NCBI GenBank assembly: GCA_950295325.1
Contig: OX485809.1
Coordinates: 36,151,081 to 36,215,080 of the forward strand
Origin: Polytrichum commune
Taxonomy: Eukaryota > Streptophyta > Polytrichopsida > Polytrichales > Polytrichaceae
Reading direction: 5' to 3'
Length of the DNA stretch: 64,000 bases
The translations under genes and the position numbers were made by a program. Within the stretch, counting starts at the first letter, position 1. Every line of letters starts with the position of its first letter. The notes beneath the pieces are model-generated. The model was not told the origin of the DNA, made no database searches, and saw only the letters and a list, made by a program, of their open reading frames with translations. Below are positions 35,504 to 46,680 of the stretch, in pieces.

Positions 35504-36312
35504 ATAATCAAAAGTTCATAAAATAACATTGTATGTTGTTTGACAACTTAACCGAGTAACATCCAAATAGTAATTTGTCCACAAAAAATAGTATTTGGAT
35601 CATACATGCAAATACTTTGTGTCCTCCTAAATGCACAACTTTCCGCAATCATCATAGCAAAAACCATTGTCATAGCAACATAATGTTAATGTAAAGCAAG
35701 TATTTGCAAAATTGCAACAACTGCCATAACATGTCGTACGGCCATGAAGAACACAAAAGCCACTATAATATTTTGTCTTTGTTCATCCATATTGTACAAA
35801 TGACAATGAAAAGAAAAAAACAAGGGCTAAAATTTTGCTCCATTTATTGAATCGGCTTGGCTTCTTGGCCCTAAGGCCATTATATATGGGAAATTGGCCC
35901 TGGTTATAATCTTATTGTAATGTGTAGTTGAGGCCGGCCTCCACCCCAAAAAGGGCTCAAATTTCATGCAATCGGCCTCAAGGGGAATTGGCCCACACTG
36001 TAGGTGCAAAGTGACCCTTAAGTCTTTGAATTGTGTCCAAGGAGGAGATTTGACAAGTGAAGCTAGGACATGAGCATGAGCAAGCCCTATCACCAACTTT
36101 TCGGACATACCCATGATTTTTTAACATTGAAATTTGCATGTATAAATAATTTTTGTTCAAGGTTGCTAAATTGTTTTTGGTGAGCACCTCTGCCCCTGGA
36201 TCCTTAGGCCCCTATGATCAAGGGTCAAAACCCTATAACCGAGGGATTTAACCTAAGCATGCTAATGTCAGGGCGCTCATGAAATAGCAACCCCCATAAT
36301 TGACCAATGAAC

Positions 36313-36722
36313 GGGGAGAAGTGACCGCTACAACTACCTTGTCTAAACAATGTGGGTGACCAATTGGAGTTACACCATTGCTATAGCCTTTGTCAAGAGT
36401 ATCATTTTTTACCCAAACAACATAAGTATATAGCATGCTCACCAAAGAATCTGGTATAGCTCAGTTGGTAAGAAATGATACTCCCATTAAAATGTTATAG
36501 CGATTTGTAACTCCAAATGGCAACCCACACATATTAAACAAACAATGTAGTTACATATGAACTAGTTGAGTTTGAGACATAACATGTTGAAGTTCAAGGC
36601 TTCAGGAAAATTACCGATCAATTTAGAAGAATCTATGGAATGTATCTCATCTTAATAAAGGAAAATTGGAAGATCACAACATGAAACCAGTTGGACTTGT
36701 AAACACTAGGATTTTGACCAAC
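36313..36722 (+). repeat. GGGGAGA repeat interrupted by a foldback MITE
   Basis: The left part is 36313-36353 and the right part 36540-36722; the middle (36354-36539) is a separate insertion. The right end is truncated before the final TCTCCCC, where the next inverted-repeat element begins. Confidence 0.6.
36354..36539. mobile_element. 186-bp foldback MITE with 9-bp target duplication
   Basis: It is flanked by AAACAATGT on both sides (36345-36353, 36540-36548). The left arm gggtgaccaattggagttac... pairs with the right arm ...gtaactccaaatggcaaccc, and the inner parts agtatcattttttaccc / ggtaagaaatgatact also pair. About 13 bp separate the right arm from the duplication. A 9-bp duplication is typical of Mutator-like elements. 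Confidence 0.7.
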
Positions 36723-36728
36723 TATTAT

Positions 36729-37352
36729 TCTCCCTTTTTAGTATGACATGTTTGGGAAACACAAAAAAATCGTATTATCAAGGTGTCGTCTTCTCATTAA
36801 TATGACAAATGACATAAAGTTGTCGTATTATTGAGGGAATTCGAAAACATAAGTAGTATGAGCTTAAAATATATACAACAAGTTTAAGCAATATAGATGG
36901 TATGAAATAATAACTTACAACTCCAAAAAATACAAATATTCTCAAGACTCTTGAAATAAGAGTCCAAAGAACTATGGTGTTGCCTACCCAAGTTAGCAAT
37001 TATCATCTTATCTAAATTCCCTACTAACTTTTGAAAACTAATAGTTTCAGTAACACCAAAATAGAAAGAGATATTTAATAAGAAACTAGACAACAATGAT
37101 GCATGACGTTTAGCAACATACTAGGTAGGAAGCCACCCTAACCCTAACCATGTCCATTCTACACTAGTGACCCTAATTCTCATTAAGTTCCCAACAGTAA
37201 GTGAAATTCCCAAGTAGTTCCCAAGTGAAAATGGATGTATTTTAGATGTACATAACATAGAGGAAAATAATTTTAGCATTAATTACCTCTTTAATATGAC
37301 AAAACATAGAGTGTAAAGGTCGTATTATTGAGTGTCATGGACGTATAAAAGA
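36729..37352. mobile_element. Element with CTCCCT ends (mariner/Stowaway-like?)
   Basis: 'ctccctttttagtatgacat' near the left end and, in reverse complement, 'ctccctcttttatacgtccat' at the right end are terminal inverted repeats. Plant mariner-like and Stowaway elements characteristically begin CTCCCT. The subterminal 'gtcgtattat' strings are repeated. The exact borders and a TA duplication are not clear. Overlapping open frames on the minus strand (36778-37096) have no recognised transposase motif. Confidence 0.45.
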
Positions 37353-37399
37353 GGGAGTTTTAAACTAAAAAGTATGGTCACGCCAAAATGTGTCGTATA

Positions 37400-38343
37400 C
37401 CGTAGTTTAATAGCAGGTTCGGCACAAAATAATTCTAAAAATAGATGCCTAAAATTTTGGAATATTATTGGCATTTTTTGCCGAATATAAAATTAATTAT
37501 TTTTCAAAATTGCCTAAAAGTAAGAAATTTTTACTTCTCACTAGAGTTTTACTTACAGTGGAAGCATATGTGAATTTTGAAGGAGAGAAGGTGCTCCTTT
37601 TGTAATCAAGCTCACGTACATTAGTCCACAAAGAATATGGGTTAAGAAGTAGCAAGACTCTAGGCGAGGCTTTTCAAATGTGTTGTACACAAATTTTTGG
37701 AGTCCAATTGAGCATAGAAGATGAAGTTCTTATAGAATTTTGTCCAACTAACAAAAGTTGAGAAATCAATCCTTCTTCCACCTCCAACAAGTTTTGTGTC
37801 AAAATAAGTCTTTATGCAAAAGATATGGACAAAACATTGCAGCCGTGTAAAGATCAAAAAATTAAAATGCGTTCATAACAGTTTTTTGGAGCTCATTTGT
37901 GCATAGAAGATCAACTTTTTTGGAATTTTGTTGGTCTAAGAAAAGTTTAGAAATCAAGTAATATTTCACCTCCAACAAATGTTTTGTCATTTGAAGACTC
38001 TATGCAAAAGTTATGCGTGTTATAAAAATGACGTCTAACTAGGTGCTTCACCTCAAAGTTTACATATCCCATATGCATTGTTGAACAGAACTCCACTCTA
38101 CTTGCATAAAGCATAGAGCATTCTCAACTCTTCACTCACATCTTACTTGTCATTCAATGCAAGAGAGATGTACAAGATATAAGTTGAAATAGAAAATTAA
38201 AAATGAATGTAAGCCGAATTTTTAAAAATTAAAAGAGAAAATTGCCGAAAATATGAATATACTATTTTTAGGTGCCGAACCTACTTTTTGAACTTTAATT
38301 AAATATTAGGCAGCAAGTTGCCTAACCTGCTAGTAAACTACGG
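37400..38343. mobile_element. 944-bp element with ccgtagttta(a/c)tagcaggtt ends, TA duplication
   Basis: The 20-bp terminal inverted repeats have one mismatch and are flanked by TA on both sides (37398-37399, 38344-38345). The interior holds a diverged tandem duplication of about 180 bp (37690-37860 and 37880-38020; 'tttttggag...gcatagaagat...cacctccaacaa...tatgcaaaag'). A fragment of its right end is at about 46384-46436. Non-coding. The TA duplication suggests a Tc1/mariner relative. Confidence 0.65.
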
Positions 38344-38367
38344 TAATCAAGTGTCATATATTAGTTA

Positions 38368-38916
38368 GGGCCAAGTTCCATGTGCCGGTCCCGGTCCGTT
38401 TTTTAAATGGGTGAGAAACGGGTGACATCATCCAAAAAATGGGTGATGTCACCCATTTTATGGAGGGGTACTTCTATGTGGGGTGCCGGTTTTTTTCGAT
38501 TTCCTACTTTCTAACTAAATTTGGTGAGTGATAAGACATGACACTTTATGAAGGTCACCGGCAATGAAGGTCACCTAGATTCTAAAAACATCATAAAATA
38601 CATGTTCCCTAGGAGTACTCCTCAAAAGAAGGGATTAGAAGAACAAAGTGGCCTTTAGTATCCAAGGGTGTACCCTAAGTGACCGGACAATCCGGTCACC
38701 GGAGCTTTCTAACCGGCACATGTCCTTCTCGTTACCGTTAGGACCGCCGGTCCTTTGGCACCCGTTCTTGCACAACACAAAATGTGGGACACCCATCCAT
38801 GGGGGGCACCGGTCCTTGGGTGAGAAGGATGGGCACATGGCACCACCCTCTTTTCACCGGCCCACCCATTTATTTTAAAAAAAAACGGACCGGGACCGGC
38901 ACATGGAACTTGGCCC
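38368..38916. mobile_element. Tourist-like MITE with ~37-bp terminal inverted repeats, TTA duplication
   Basis: It begins gggccaagttccatgtgccg and ends with the exact reverse complement; pairing continues through ccggtcccggtccgttttt. TTA flanks both sides (38365-38367, 38917-38919). Length 549 bp. Short overlapping open frames inside are not genes. It lies 19 bp left of the hAT element. Confidence 0.85.
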
Positions 38917-39394
38917 TTAGACTGTATGGCCCATCCAGTGAATTTTTTTTCACTTTTTACTGGGGGGTGAAATGGCTATTATAATGGTTGTTTACATTGC
39001 AGTTTCGGCTATGTGAACATGTAAGGAAATTGTAAACATTGTGATGAAATGTGTGGTAGAATGAAATTGCCGCTATCTAAAATGGACAGTAGAGAAATGC
39101 AAATGCGATACTTGTTGTGATGCCTTTTGGAAGTTTAGCTAAGTGAAAAATAAAAAATATTACAAGGCCACTATTGGAACAAGGAAATGCAGCAGTAAAT
39201 ATGCGAAATTACATCCCACAAATTACGTCACAAAAAATTTAGGAGGAAACCACTTCTTTATTTACAATGGCATGCATCGTCAATAAGCCGTATAAGATGT
39301 AGGCTCTTAAAAGTAGAAGTTATATAAGATCCTTGTATTCTAAATAGTTATGAAGAAGTGGGAAAAACCCCCTAAATGTCTCATTCTATGCAAA

Positions 39395-42300
39395 TCAAAC
39401 ACCAAGTGCATATCGGCCGCGCTTCGGCTTGCAAGCTCTCCAATCTGAAACGACATCCTTGTACGGGAATGATGTCAATGTGTAATGGTTTTGTGCAAAC
39501 ATTGTTGTAGCAAGAGGTAAATGTTCAGTTAAGCGGTTGCGGAGTTTGTTCTTCAAAAAAGAAACATTGGAAAATGTCCTTTCGTCTTCTACGCTCCCAA
39601 GAACCTACAAAATGGATGCAAAGAGACAAAGTCAGTAAGAAGCCAACTTGCATCCAAGAACATGAATACAAAAAGCATGAGAAAGTTTAAAGAAGTAACA
39701 TATTTTCAAAATATAACCCCGTACCTGGATCATCGCAATTTCTGCGAGCTTAAAGAACTCGGGAAACATACCCTTCAAAGGGGCAGATTGTGCCAAGGCA
39801 CGCCATAGTTTGGTTAAGGGATGAATGTGGGTGTCCATGGCCCTCATTGCATGAGGAGAATTATTCGCCATAGCCACAGCAAACCAATGTAACTGCCGAT
39901 CAAGTGCTATAGCACTCAACACTGCTGGACATGTATCACAAACATTTGTAGCGCTAGAGAAATCCTTGGTGTGAGCATATGTTTGCTTCAAAATGTTCAT
40001 GTACCTTGTGAGTTTGTCCTCATGCCCTGGCTCAAGCCAAAATTGAGGATATACAATGAACAGTGCATCCATTACCTTACTAGGGGGGAACCTACTTCCC
40101 AATTCCATCACCATCATGGCTGCAGCATCTGCAATAAAAAACCAACACATTAGATCCATGCTCATGGATGCAAAACCTTGATATAATCAAAAGATGCAAA
40201 AACATAAACTAAGAAACAAAACTAAAAATAAACACATACCTGCAACCTCGACCTTCACCTCCGATATCGTTCTATCAAATAATTCTCTTGTCACAAAACT
40301 CCTCAAGTGTGTGACATAATCAACGCAAGTCGCATTGAGGTGGAAACCGGCTGAAGTTGACAAATGGGCCTCAAAAACCAAGTACTCAACACAATCATTA
40401 ACATCTGGATGCCACCTTAGGCGGATGCTCTCATGCGAAAGATCACATATTTTTTTGAAGCATGAAAATGCATCTGAAATGAATGCATTGTTTGTACAAT
40501 ACAAGTCATTCACATCTGAGATACAAAGGCTCAATGCCCTTGTGAAATCACACACATATACACTGGGGGATTGTGCAAAGACAACCAAGGCTTTCACAGC
40601 CTCTAGAAGAGGTAGCACTACAGCCAAGGTCAGTAAGGACTTGATGTCAGCCATGAGTTCATAATTTACCTTGGCTGCCGGAATTGTTGGTTTTACAAGA
40701 TGATCAGAGTACATCTTCACCAAAAGGGTGCGGTACTCCGACAAAACACGTTTCAATGGACTCAACATTGAAATCCACCTCGTTTTTACATTTTGAAGAA
40801 TTTTTCTGCCCTTAGACTCAAGCAATTCAGCAAGTTTTTGGAGCTCCAAATGACGTTCTAGAAACTTACTAAAATACTTGTGCAAAACAGCCAGTAGGGT
40901 TTCAATCCTAGCCACCATTTCAAGATTTGATAGACATTGCACTGCAAGGTTGCTTCGATGTGCCACACAATGCATGCCTTGCATGTGTGGCGCATGAGAA
41001 ATCTGCAGCTTGTTAGTGACACCATTTCTCTTCCCTTGCAAAACCGATGCACCATCTGTCCCAAATGCCATGAATCGGTCTCTAATCTGATGTAGGGTTA
41101 ACCCACCTTCATTAGTGAGTGCACCAAGAATTATCTTGGTTATATTATCGGCACCACCACCCTCAGTCACACGTTGCAAGCACAACAGCATTGGCACTCT
41201 TTCCCAATCTTGAATTGTGTAAACATGCATGCTAATCCAAGATTGGTTGTCCAACGTTGTGACTTCATCGCAAGTGATAGAGAAGTAAGGGGCTGTACTT
41301 ACTACTTTTTTTGTCCTTGTTTGCACAACGTTAAACAAACTCTCAGCCATTTCCCAACCCTACCCCTCAGTCCAATGCTTCAATGGAACCTGCACATACA
41401 CTCAAGTGCCATTACTAACCAACACGATGTTTCAAAACAAAATTAATAACATGAGCAACTGAAACTGAAAGGAAATTAAAGATTCTGACCTTAGGAACGC
41501 CCAGGAATTATAACAGCTCCTTCATGGCTGGATATTTTGTCATAGGTCTTTCAAATTGTAACAAGTGAAAGATAACTGTCATTTGCACTTCCTTGCGTTT
41601 TGGAGGAGCCCCAGCTGTAACTAGGGCTCCAATATCATTAACAGGCAGTGCTGCAAATGTCCTCTCAGCACGCTTGTGGACGGAATTCTGGTCCCAATAC
41701 CATTCACCTTTCTTTACTTTCAAAGAAGGTAAGTCGCTAAGTGCTCTCTTCCATCCTTGGTGTTTTTTCAGGTTGTCATCTTTTGCATCCAGTATTTTGT
41801 CTCTGCCATTTACTTTAGAGCAGATGATACATCGAACTTTGTCAAATGTACCATCCCCTTCAGGGTCCTGTTGAGACCATGGGTATTTTGCTGCCCAATT
41901 TTCTTGAAATCTGCACCAAAACCACCCTAAACCAGTGAGAAACAAGACATCATCAAAAACATATCCTCAAAATGCCAAAAAAAATCCCCATAGGAAGTGG
42001 CCCCTAAACCCATAATGTTTGGGGAGACACATGCGTGGCGGGTTTGGGTCGGGTATAAACCCACCCCCCCCCCCCCCCCCCGTCTAGAGGAGGTGGAGCG
42101 GGCTCTTCCGGTAGATGCCACATTTAGGCCTTCTGGTAGAGGCCACATGTAGGCCCTTCCGGTAGAGGCCAAGAATAAGTTTCACAAGTTTTCACAAGAA
42201 AAAAAGTGGCCTCAACCGGTAGGGCCTAATCATTTTTGTCTTGTGAAAACTTTTTATTCTTGGCATATACTCGAAGGGCCTACATGTGGCCTCTACAAGA

Positions 42301-42999
42301 AGGCCTAAACGTGACATCTACCGGAAGAGCCCGCTCCACCTCCTCTAGACGGGGGGAGGGGGGGGGTGTGGGTTTATACCCGACCCAAACCCGCCACGCA
42401 TGTGTCTCCCCAAACATTATGGGTTTAGGGGCCACTTCCTATGCTGAGGCCCTCAAGAATGGGTACACGTCAAAACTTGAGAAAGAAAAAAACTTGAGAA
42501 AGAAAAAATATCACACATCAATTGACATGTTAGAAATTGAAATGACACATGCTTAGAAATCGGAATTTGAGACGACATTTTAGAATAATCTTAGCCCCCA
42601 GCCCTCAGCCAATGCATTACTCCCCAAAAAATATAGCCATGGTTTAGGGTTTAGGAGGTACCTTCTTTTCGGAATTTTTCGTTTCTTTGTTGGAGGTTCA
42701 TGTGAGGTTGGTAGCAATTGGGTGTCTGATTGCTCATGGAAGCCATCTAAGTTGTTGCTACCACCACTTGAAGGCGCATCGACAGTGAATGGGGAACCAC
42801 TAATGTCCAATGCATTAGTCTCAAATGGAGCAGGTACATGCAATGGGGTGGGAGAAAAAATGGTTGCAGACGCGGTTGAAGAGATTTGGACAACCTCTTG
42901 CATTGCGGCAGTTGATAATTCTCCCCCAAGGGTGATTATTAACACCCTCTGCTTGAAGGAGGGACGTTTTCCAGAACCAGATGCAGGTGGCATTGCCAT
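39395..42999 (-). pseudogene. hAT transposase (BED finger / ZNF862-like), five exons, two nonsense codons
   Basis: Exons 42662-42999, 41490-41910, 40240-41389, 39725-40128 and 39395-39604 join in frame with GT-AG borders into 841 codons. Exon 1 has a Lys-Arg nuclear-localisation-type motif (PPTKKRKIPKR). Exon 2 has a zinc-finger-like segment (VRCIICSKVNGRDK...NLKKHQGWKR). Exon 3 begins the RNase H-like core: ITCDEVTTLDNQSWISMHVY, GTDGASVLQG, MHCVAHRSNLAVQ and VKTRWISML, all typical of hAT proteins related to vertebrate ZNF862/KIAA1586. Exon 5 gives the C-terminal dimerisation signature (DERTFSNVSFLKNKLRNRL). In-frame stops are TAA at codon 247 (41508-41510) and TAG at codon 263 (41360-41362), either side of the exon 2/3 junction. 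All else is open, so inactivation looks recent. Confidence 0.85.
41989..42443. mobile_element. Foldback element inside hAT transposase intron 1
   Basis: The outer ends are cataggaagtggcccctaaa and its exact reverse complement. The arms run about 190 bp each and carry 'gggagacacatgcgtggcgg', a poly-C/poly-G pair (42064-42081; 42347-42366) and several 'ccggtagaggcc'-like direct repeats, around a spacer of about 50 bp. It lies entirely within the intron 41911-42661. No clear target duplication. Confidence 0.75.
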
Positions 43000-43881
43000 G
43001 GTAGAGCAACTGCCACCTGCACTCACTGCAACTGCCGGAGCAGGGGATCGCAGATCCACAGGCGACCACACAAAACCAACTCCCAGGTAGCTAGGCGATG
43101 TGGAGTGGCGTGGCACGGCGAACACCAGGAGATCACACAAAACCAGATCGGGCAAAGGCGACGACGCCAATGCACACACAACAGGCGATCACAGAAAACC
43201 AGATCGGGCAAAGGCGACGCCAATGCACCAATGCACACACAACAATTGCACATACCACTTCGCAAAACAACAATGCACATACCTGTTGATTGCAGATTCC
43301 ATAAATAAGATGTCGCCACTCCCAGCTCTGTAACGCCCACTCCCTATAGCCACACCCATCATCATCCTCATTAGTGAATGCAGTGAGAATTGTGCACAAA
43401 CCCTACCTAAAAAATGCCCAGACTTCAATGTGGCTCCAAGCCTCCAACTCTGACGGCCTCAACAGAACAACCATGCACAACATTGTCTATTAGATCTGGA
43501 GTCTGGACTCTGGAGAGAATGGACAATGCACAAGTTTGCCGCTAATGGAACCAGCGGATGAATATACCAGTCTGCGAAAGGGCTTCATCCATATGAACAG
43601 GCGGCTGCGAATGGCCAGGAGCGACGTGGAGAATCCGGCGACATAAGGTGGCGGAGTGGAGGGATGGGCCGCCGATGTGTAGGGTTGGCGAGGTGACCCA
43701 ACGGCGACGTGGACGGAATGGGCGGGAGGTGGGGGCAGCATGGAGGAGCTTTACTGCTTCTACTCATGGTAGATTCGGGCGATTTGGGGACACCTAGATT
43801 TGATTATTCTAATAGGGAATTTCGTGGCATCATTTAGAATATAGCATTAAATGCGAATAATCGCCCAAATAAAATTCGCTG

Positions 43882-44300
43882 GCCCCATCCATGCTCTCCC
43901 GGGACTCTGGGTTTGACCTGAATTTATGCTGCTAAATTTATGCACAAGCTCTTTTTTGGTGCTCAGAGAATGAAGGCGGGTAAGTTAGAAGAAGAGGCCA
44001 AACGTGTGCTGAAGGAAGTACTCAAAGGGACATGGGTCATGGCCCATGGGCAGCCACAAAGCTCAACTTTGCAGAGTTGGAGTGGTGGGCCAAAGTAAAA
44101 GGAATTGGGACCATTATAAATGCCGGAGATAGTGGATCTTTGGTTCCTCTTTTCCTTGGCTTTATTATGAACTTTTAACCTCAAGATGAGCCACACTAGG
44201 ACCAGCGGTCCACACTAGTGGGAGAGTTTTCCATCTTGACGGGAGTTTATGTCTTGTATGCATGTAGTGAAGTGTACGGGTGAGATTGTAGTACATTACA
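43882..44300. other. Flank of the hAT insertion, no gene seen
   Basis: Unclassified sequence; a 77-codon minus-strand open frame at 43963 has no recognised features. Confidence 0.35.
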
Positions 44301-44781
44301 TTTACAACACATATGATATTTGGTGTCACATGTGTAATAATGTCACTTACCCTATTTTGAGACGTATGCTAAGTTACGCTACTAAATAACAACTTCACCA
44401 TTAGTGTCACCTCACAATACTTGGCGTTCAAGTGCGCTTACTACTATTTTGACATGAGTAAGCTTATGTTAGCAATGTTATGAGGTGTGTGCTTATCTTA
44501 CATAATGGTCTACAAGTTGATTAAAAGTGCACACAAATGCCACTTGGCATCAGTATGCTCAATAACATATTCCTCTTGCATACTAAAACGCAAAACTATC
44601 ATCTCAAGTATTCCAATGTGCTACGCTAAACATCATAATGTTCATGATTTTCACTTAAAAAGTTACTTATGTTGACAAATAATATCGTATTGGCAATTAG
44701 CGGACGTGACACATTGAGACCTCTAGGCATCTAGTTTAGGCCCTTTGCAAATAGTGTATGTGACACTAAATACTATAAACA
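44301..44781. mobile_element. MITE of the actaaatat/ggtgtcac family
   Basis: 'acatatgatatttggtgtcaca' near the left and 'tgtgacactaaatactataa' near the right are inverted repeats matching the ends of 9394, 30449 and 56408. More diverged than those copies and with a longer interior. Borders approximate. Confidence 0.45.
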
Positions 44782-46520
44782 ATGTAGTGTGGCGATTGTG
44801 AGTGGGACGAAAAATCCTTACTAAAAGCAACACATTTTGGAAAGAGACAAACTTTCCCTATCACGAGGGGCTCCTCATGTTGCCAAGGAGTAGTGATTGG
44901 CCCTACTGAGAGCATGCTATAAGAAGCCAAAAGTGCCCTTGCCACGACTGATGAGCATTTTCCGAAACCCCCCCTCCCCTTGCCTCGGTTATTTATCTTG
45001 CACTTGGGAATGATAAAGTTCTACGACATCCTAGTGAACAAGCCCAATGACTTTATTCATTAACAACCCATATTCTATGAACCTCAATGTGGTTACAAGT
45101 TGAAACCCTTTAATTTACTATTTGATGAAGAGAACAATGTTAATGGCATTAATATTTCCCACCAAAGTTACGAAACTCATAATCATAGCCAATAGAATAA
45201 AAAGTCTTTTGGAATTGAATGCATGATTCAAAATGCACCCAAATTTAGAAAGTGAGAAATATCCACAAGTTCAAGTTCGGTCTTGAACTTGGAAAAAAGA
45301 AAAGAAAAAGGTGACCGAATTTGAGACAAAGCCCCATGATTCATCTTTGAGCACTTGCAAGTCCCGTTGACGGTAGAGAAATTGACAAATCAGTTGCAAG
45401 AATGACCCAACAATATATAGACAAACTGCCAAGGTTGTAAGCAAAACAACAAGTGTTATTTTTCAATTTTGTATGAAATCACTCGAGCTAACTATGATAT
45501 CAGCTGACCTACCTATAAGTACAAATAACATGCATTGTGTAGAAGAAGAAGAAAAACTTCGGTCTCTGGAGGAGACCGACGTGAATGAAGTGTCTGTTCG
45601 ATCCTCCACCAATCGGATGCCCACAGGACAAAGGTATGATGCATTGTGTATATATTTTGATGTCCCAAACTTGCAGGTTAACACCCAGTTGGGGTTGCAA
45701 ATTATGGAAGAAAAATAGCATCCCTATCTAGTCTAAAAAGCTTCTCCTTGAAAACTTTCTACAATGACCAAGTTCTATTTCCACAATACAATGGATCCTA
45801 TGGCCCTAATCATCCAAGTGAACTAATCATGCACACTAATCCCATAAGGAACGTTTTCAACCGTGAGTAAGAGTTTGTTTTGCCACGTATTGTAGCTCAT
45901 ATCCACCTCAACAAGGATTCTTACATCTAGAGGTAGAACTTGAAACCAAATTTTGATGAAAAGGATGGGAACTTCCATGGCATGAAGTCCATAGTCTCTT
46001 TAATACCGTAGCTCTCTAGCAGCTTGGGTAGAATTTGTTTTTCATTTTAAAGGTGACTAAATTTTTGGGAAATTAAATTTGTAGAGTGTCCAAAAAAAGA
46101 GAAATAACAATGCAAAGAGTATCTAAATTCACAATGATGCGACTGACATTCACTAGAGTCCAACAAAGTAACATCAAATAACTTCAATAGTGTCTTCACG
46201 TGGCATCAATCTCATTCATGGAATAATTGTTTGAGTTTTGTCCACAAGTCATCCTGACACATTGCCATAGAAAAACGGGAACAAGACAAGCAACCAAGAA
46301 TTGAGTGTCTCACTTATTTCAAATTACTTTACGAATCTGCCCGATTTTAGAAGATCATTGTGGGCAGCCTAAATTACTTTCGCACTTTAAATAATTATTA
46401 CGCAGAAAGGTGCCCAAGCTGCTAGAGAACTACGGGCACACAAATCTTGTGTGTGGGTTGGTGCTACGCTCTAGTTGTGACATGGTTCCCATGCAAATGG
46501 GTAGAGAATTCGACCAATCG
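44782..46520. other. Intergenic DNA, no gene seen
   Basis: AT-rich. Overlapping open frames on both strands at 45463-45721 have no recognisable domain. A fragment of the right end of the 37400-38343 element family is at about 46384-46436. Confidence 0.4.
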
Positions 46521-46521
46521 A

Positions 46522-46680
46522 CGGGAAGAACCGCCCACTCAATTGAGTTTGAAAAGTAAACCTCTCAAGACTTGAGAAAAAATCACCAATCATTTTAGAG
46601 GAATCTATAGAATACACCTTCAATTTGTAAGGAAAAACCAAAAGATGTACTTGGAAACACAAGGATCTCGGCCAATATTC
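46522..46680 (+). repeat. GGGGAGA dispersed repeat, degraded copy
   Basis: 'gggaagaaccgcccactcaattgagtttg' (read in parts) and 'aggatctcggcc' match the family in order; the 3' TCTCCCC end is lost. A poly-C tract follows at 46758-46775. Confidence 0.45.

Larger units (their letters stand above)
33227..36017. mobile_element. PIF/Harbinger element, ~2.8 kb, with transposase remnant
   Basis: The left end gggccgctttacacttagag and the right end (reverse complement gggtcactttgcacctacag) are diverged terminal inverted repeats. TTA flanks both sides (33224-33226, 36018-36020). Between them lies a transposase N-terminal fragment (35195-35503, minus). On the plus strand at 33860-33990 is a Lys/Pro-rich coding-like stretch (PSPKKKEITTLKKPPKKD) that could be a remnant of the second, Myb-like ORF of this superfamily. 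About 34.1-35.19 kb appears to be unrelated sequence replacing the catalytic part. The internal 'ggccctaaggcc' blocks near 35868 suggest further nested material. Confidence 0.55.
38936..43881 (-). mobile_element. Full-length hAT transposon (4946 bp)
   Basis: The left end is CAGTGAATTTTTTTT and the right end, read inwards on the minus strand, is CAGCGAATTTTATTT (13 of 15 match), fitting the CARNG-type ends of hAT elements. The 8-bp flanks are ggcccatc (38928-38935) and gccccatc (43882-43889), identical at 7 of 8 positions, the duplication length expected for hAT. The element carries one five-exon transposase gene on the minus strand and, in its first intron, a large foldback element. Structure is complete but the gene has two nonsense codons, so any mobility would need another copy's enzyme. 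Confidence 0.85.

Noticed and set aside
36443-36520. tRNA-like sequence with a perfect A-box string (tagctcagttgg)
   Set aside because: No B box or cloverleaf follows, and the segment is the inner part of a foldback MITE with a 9-bp target duplication.
42580-43340. Several long overlapping frames on both strands near the hAT 5' end
   Set aside because: Only the part from 42999 to 42662 fits the transposase reading frame and splice sites; the rest are frame shadows of a GC-rich leader.
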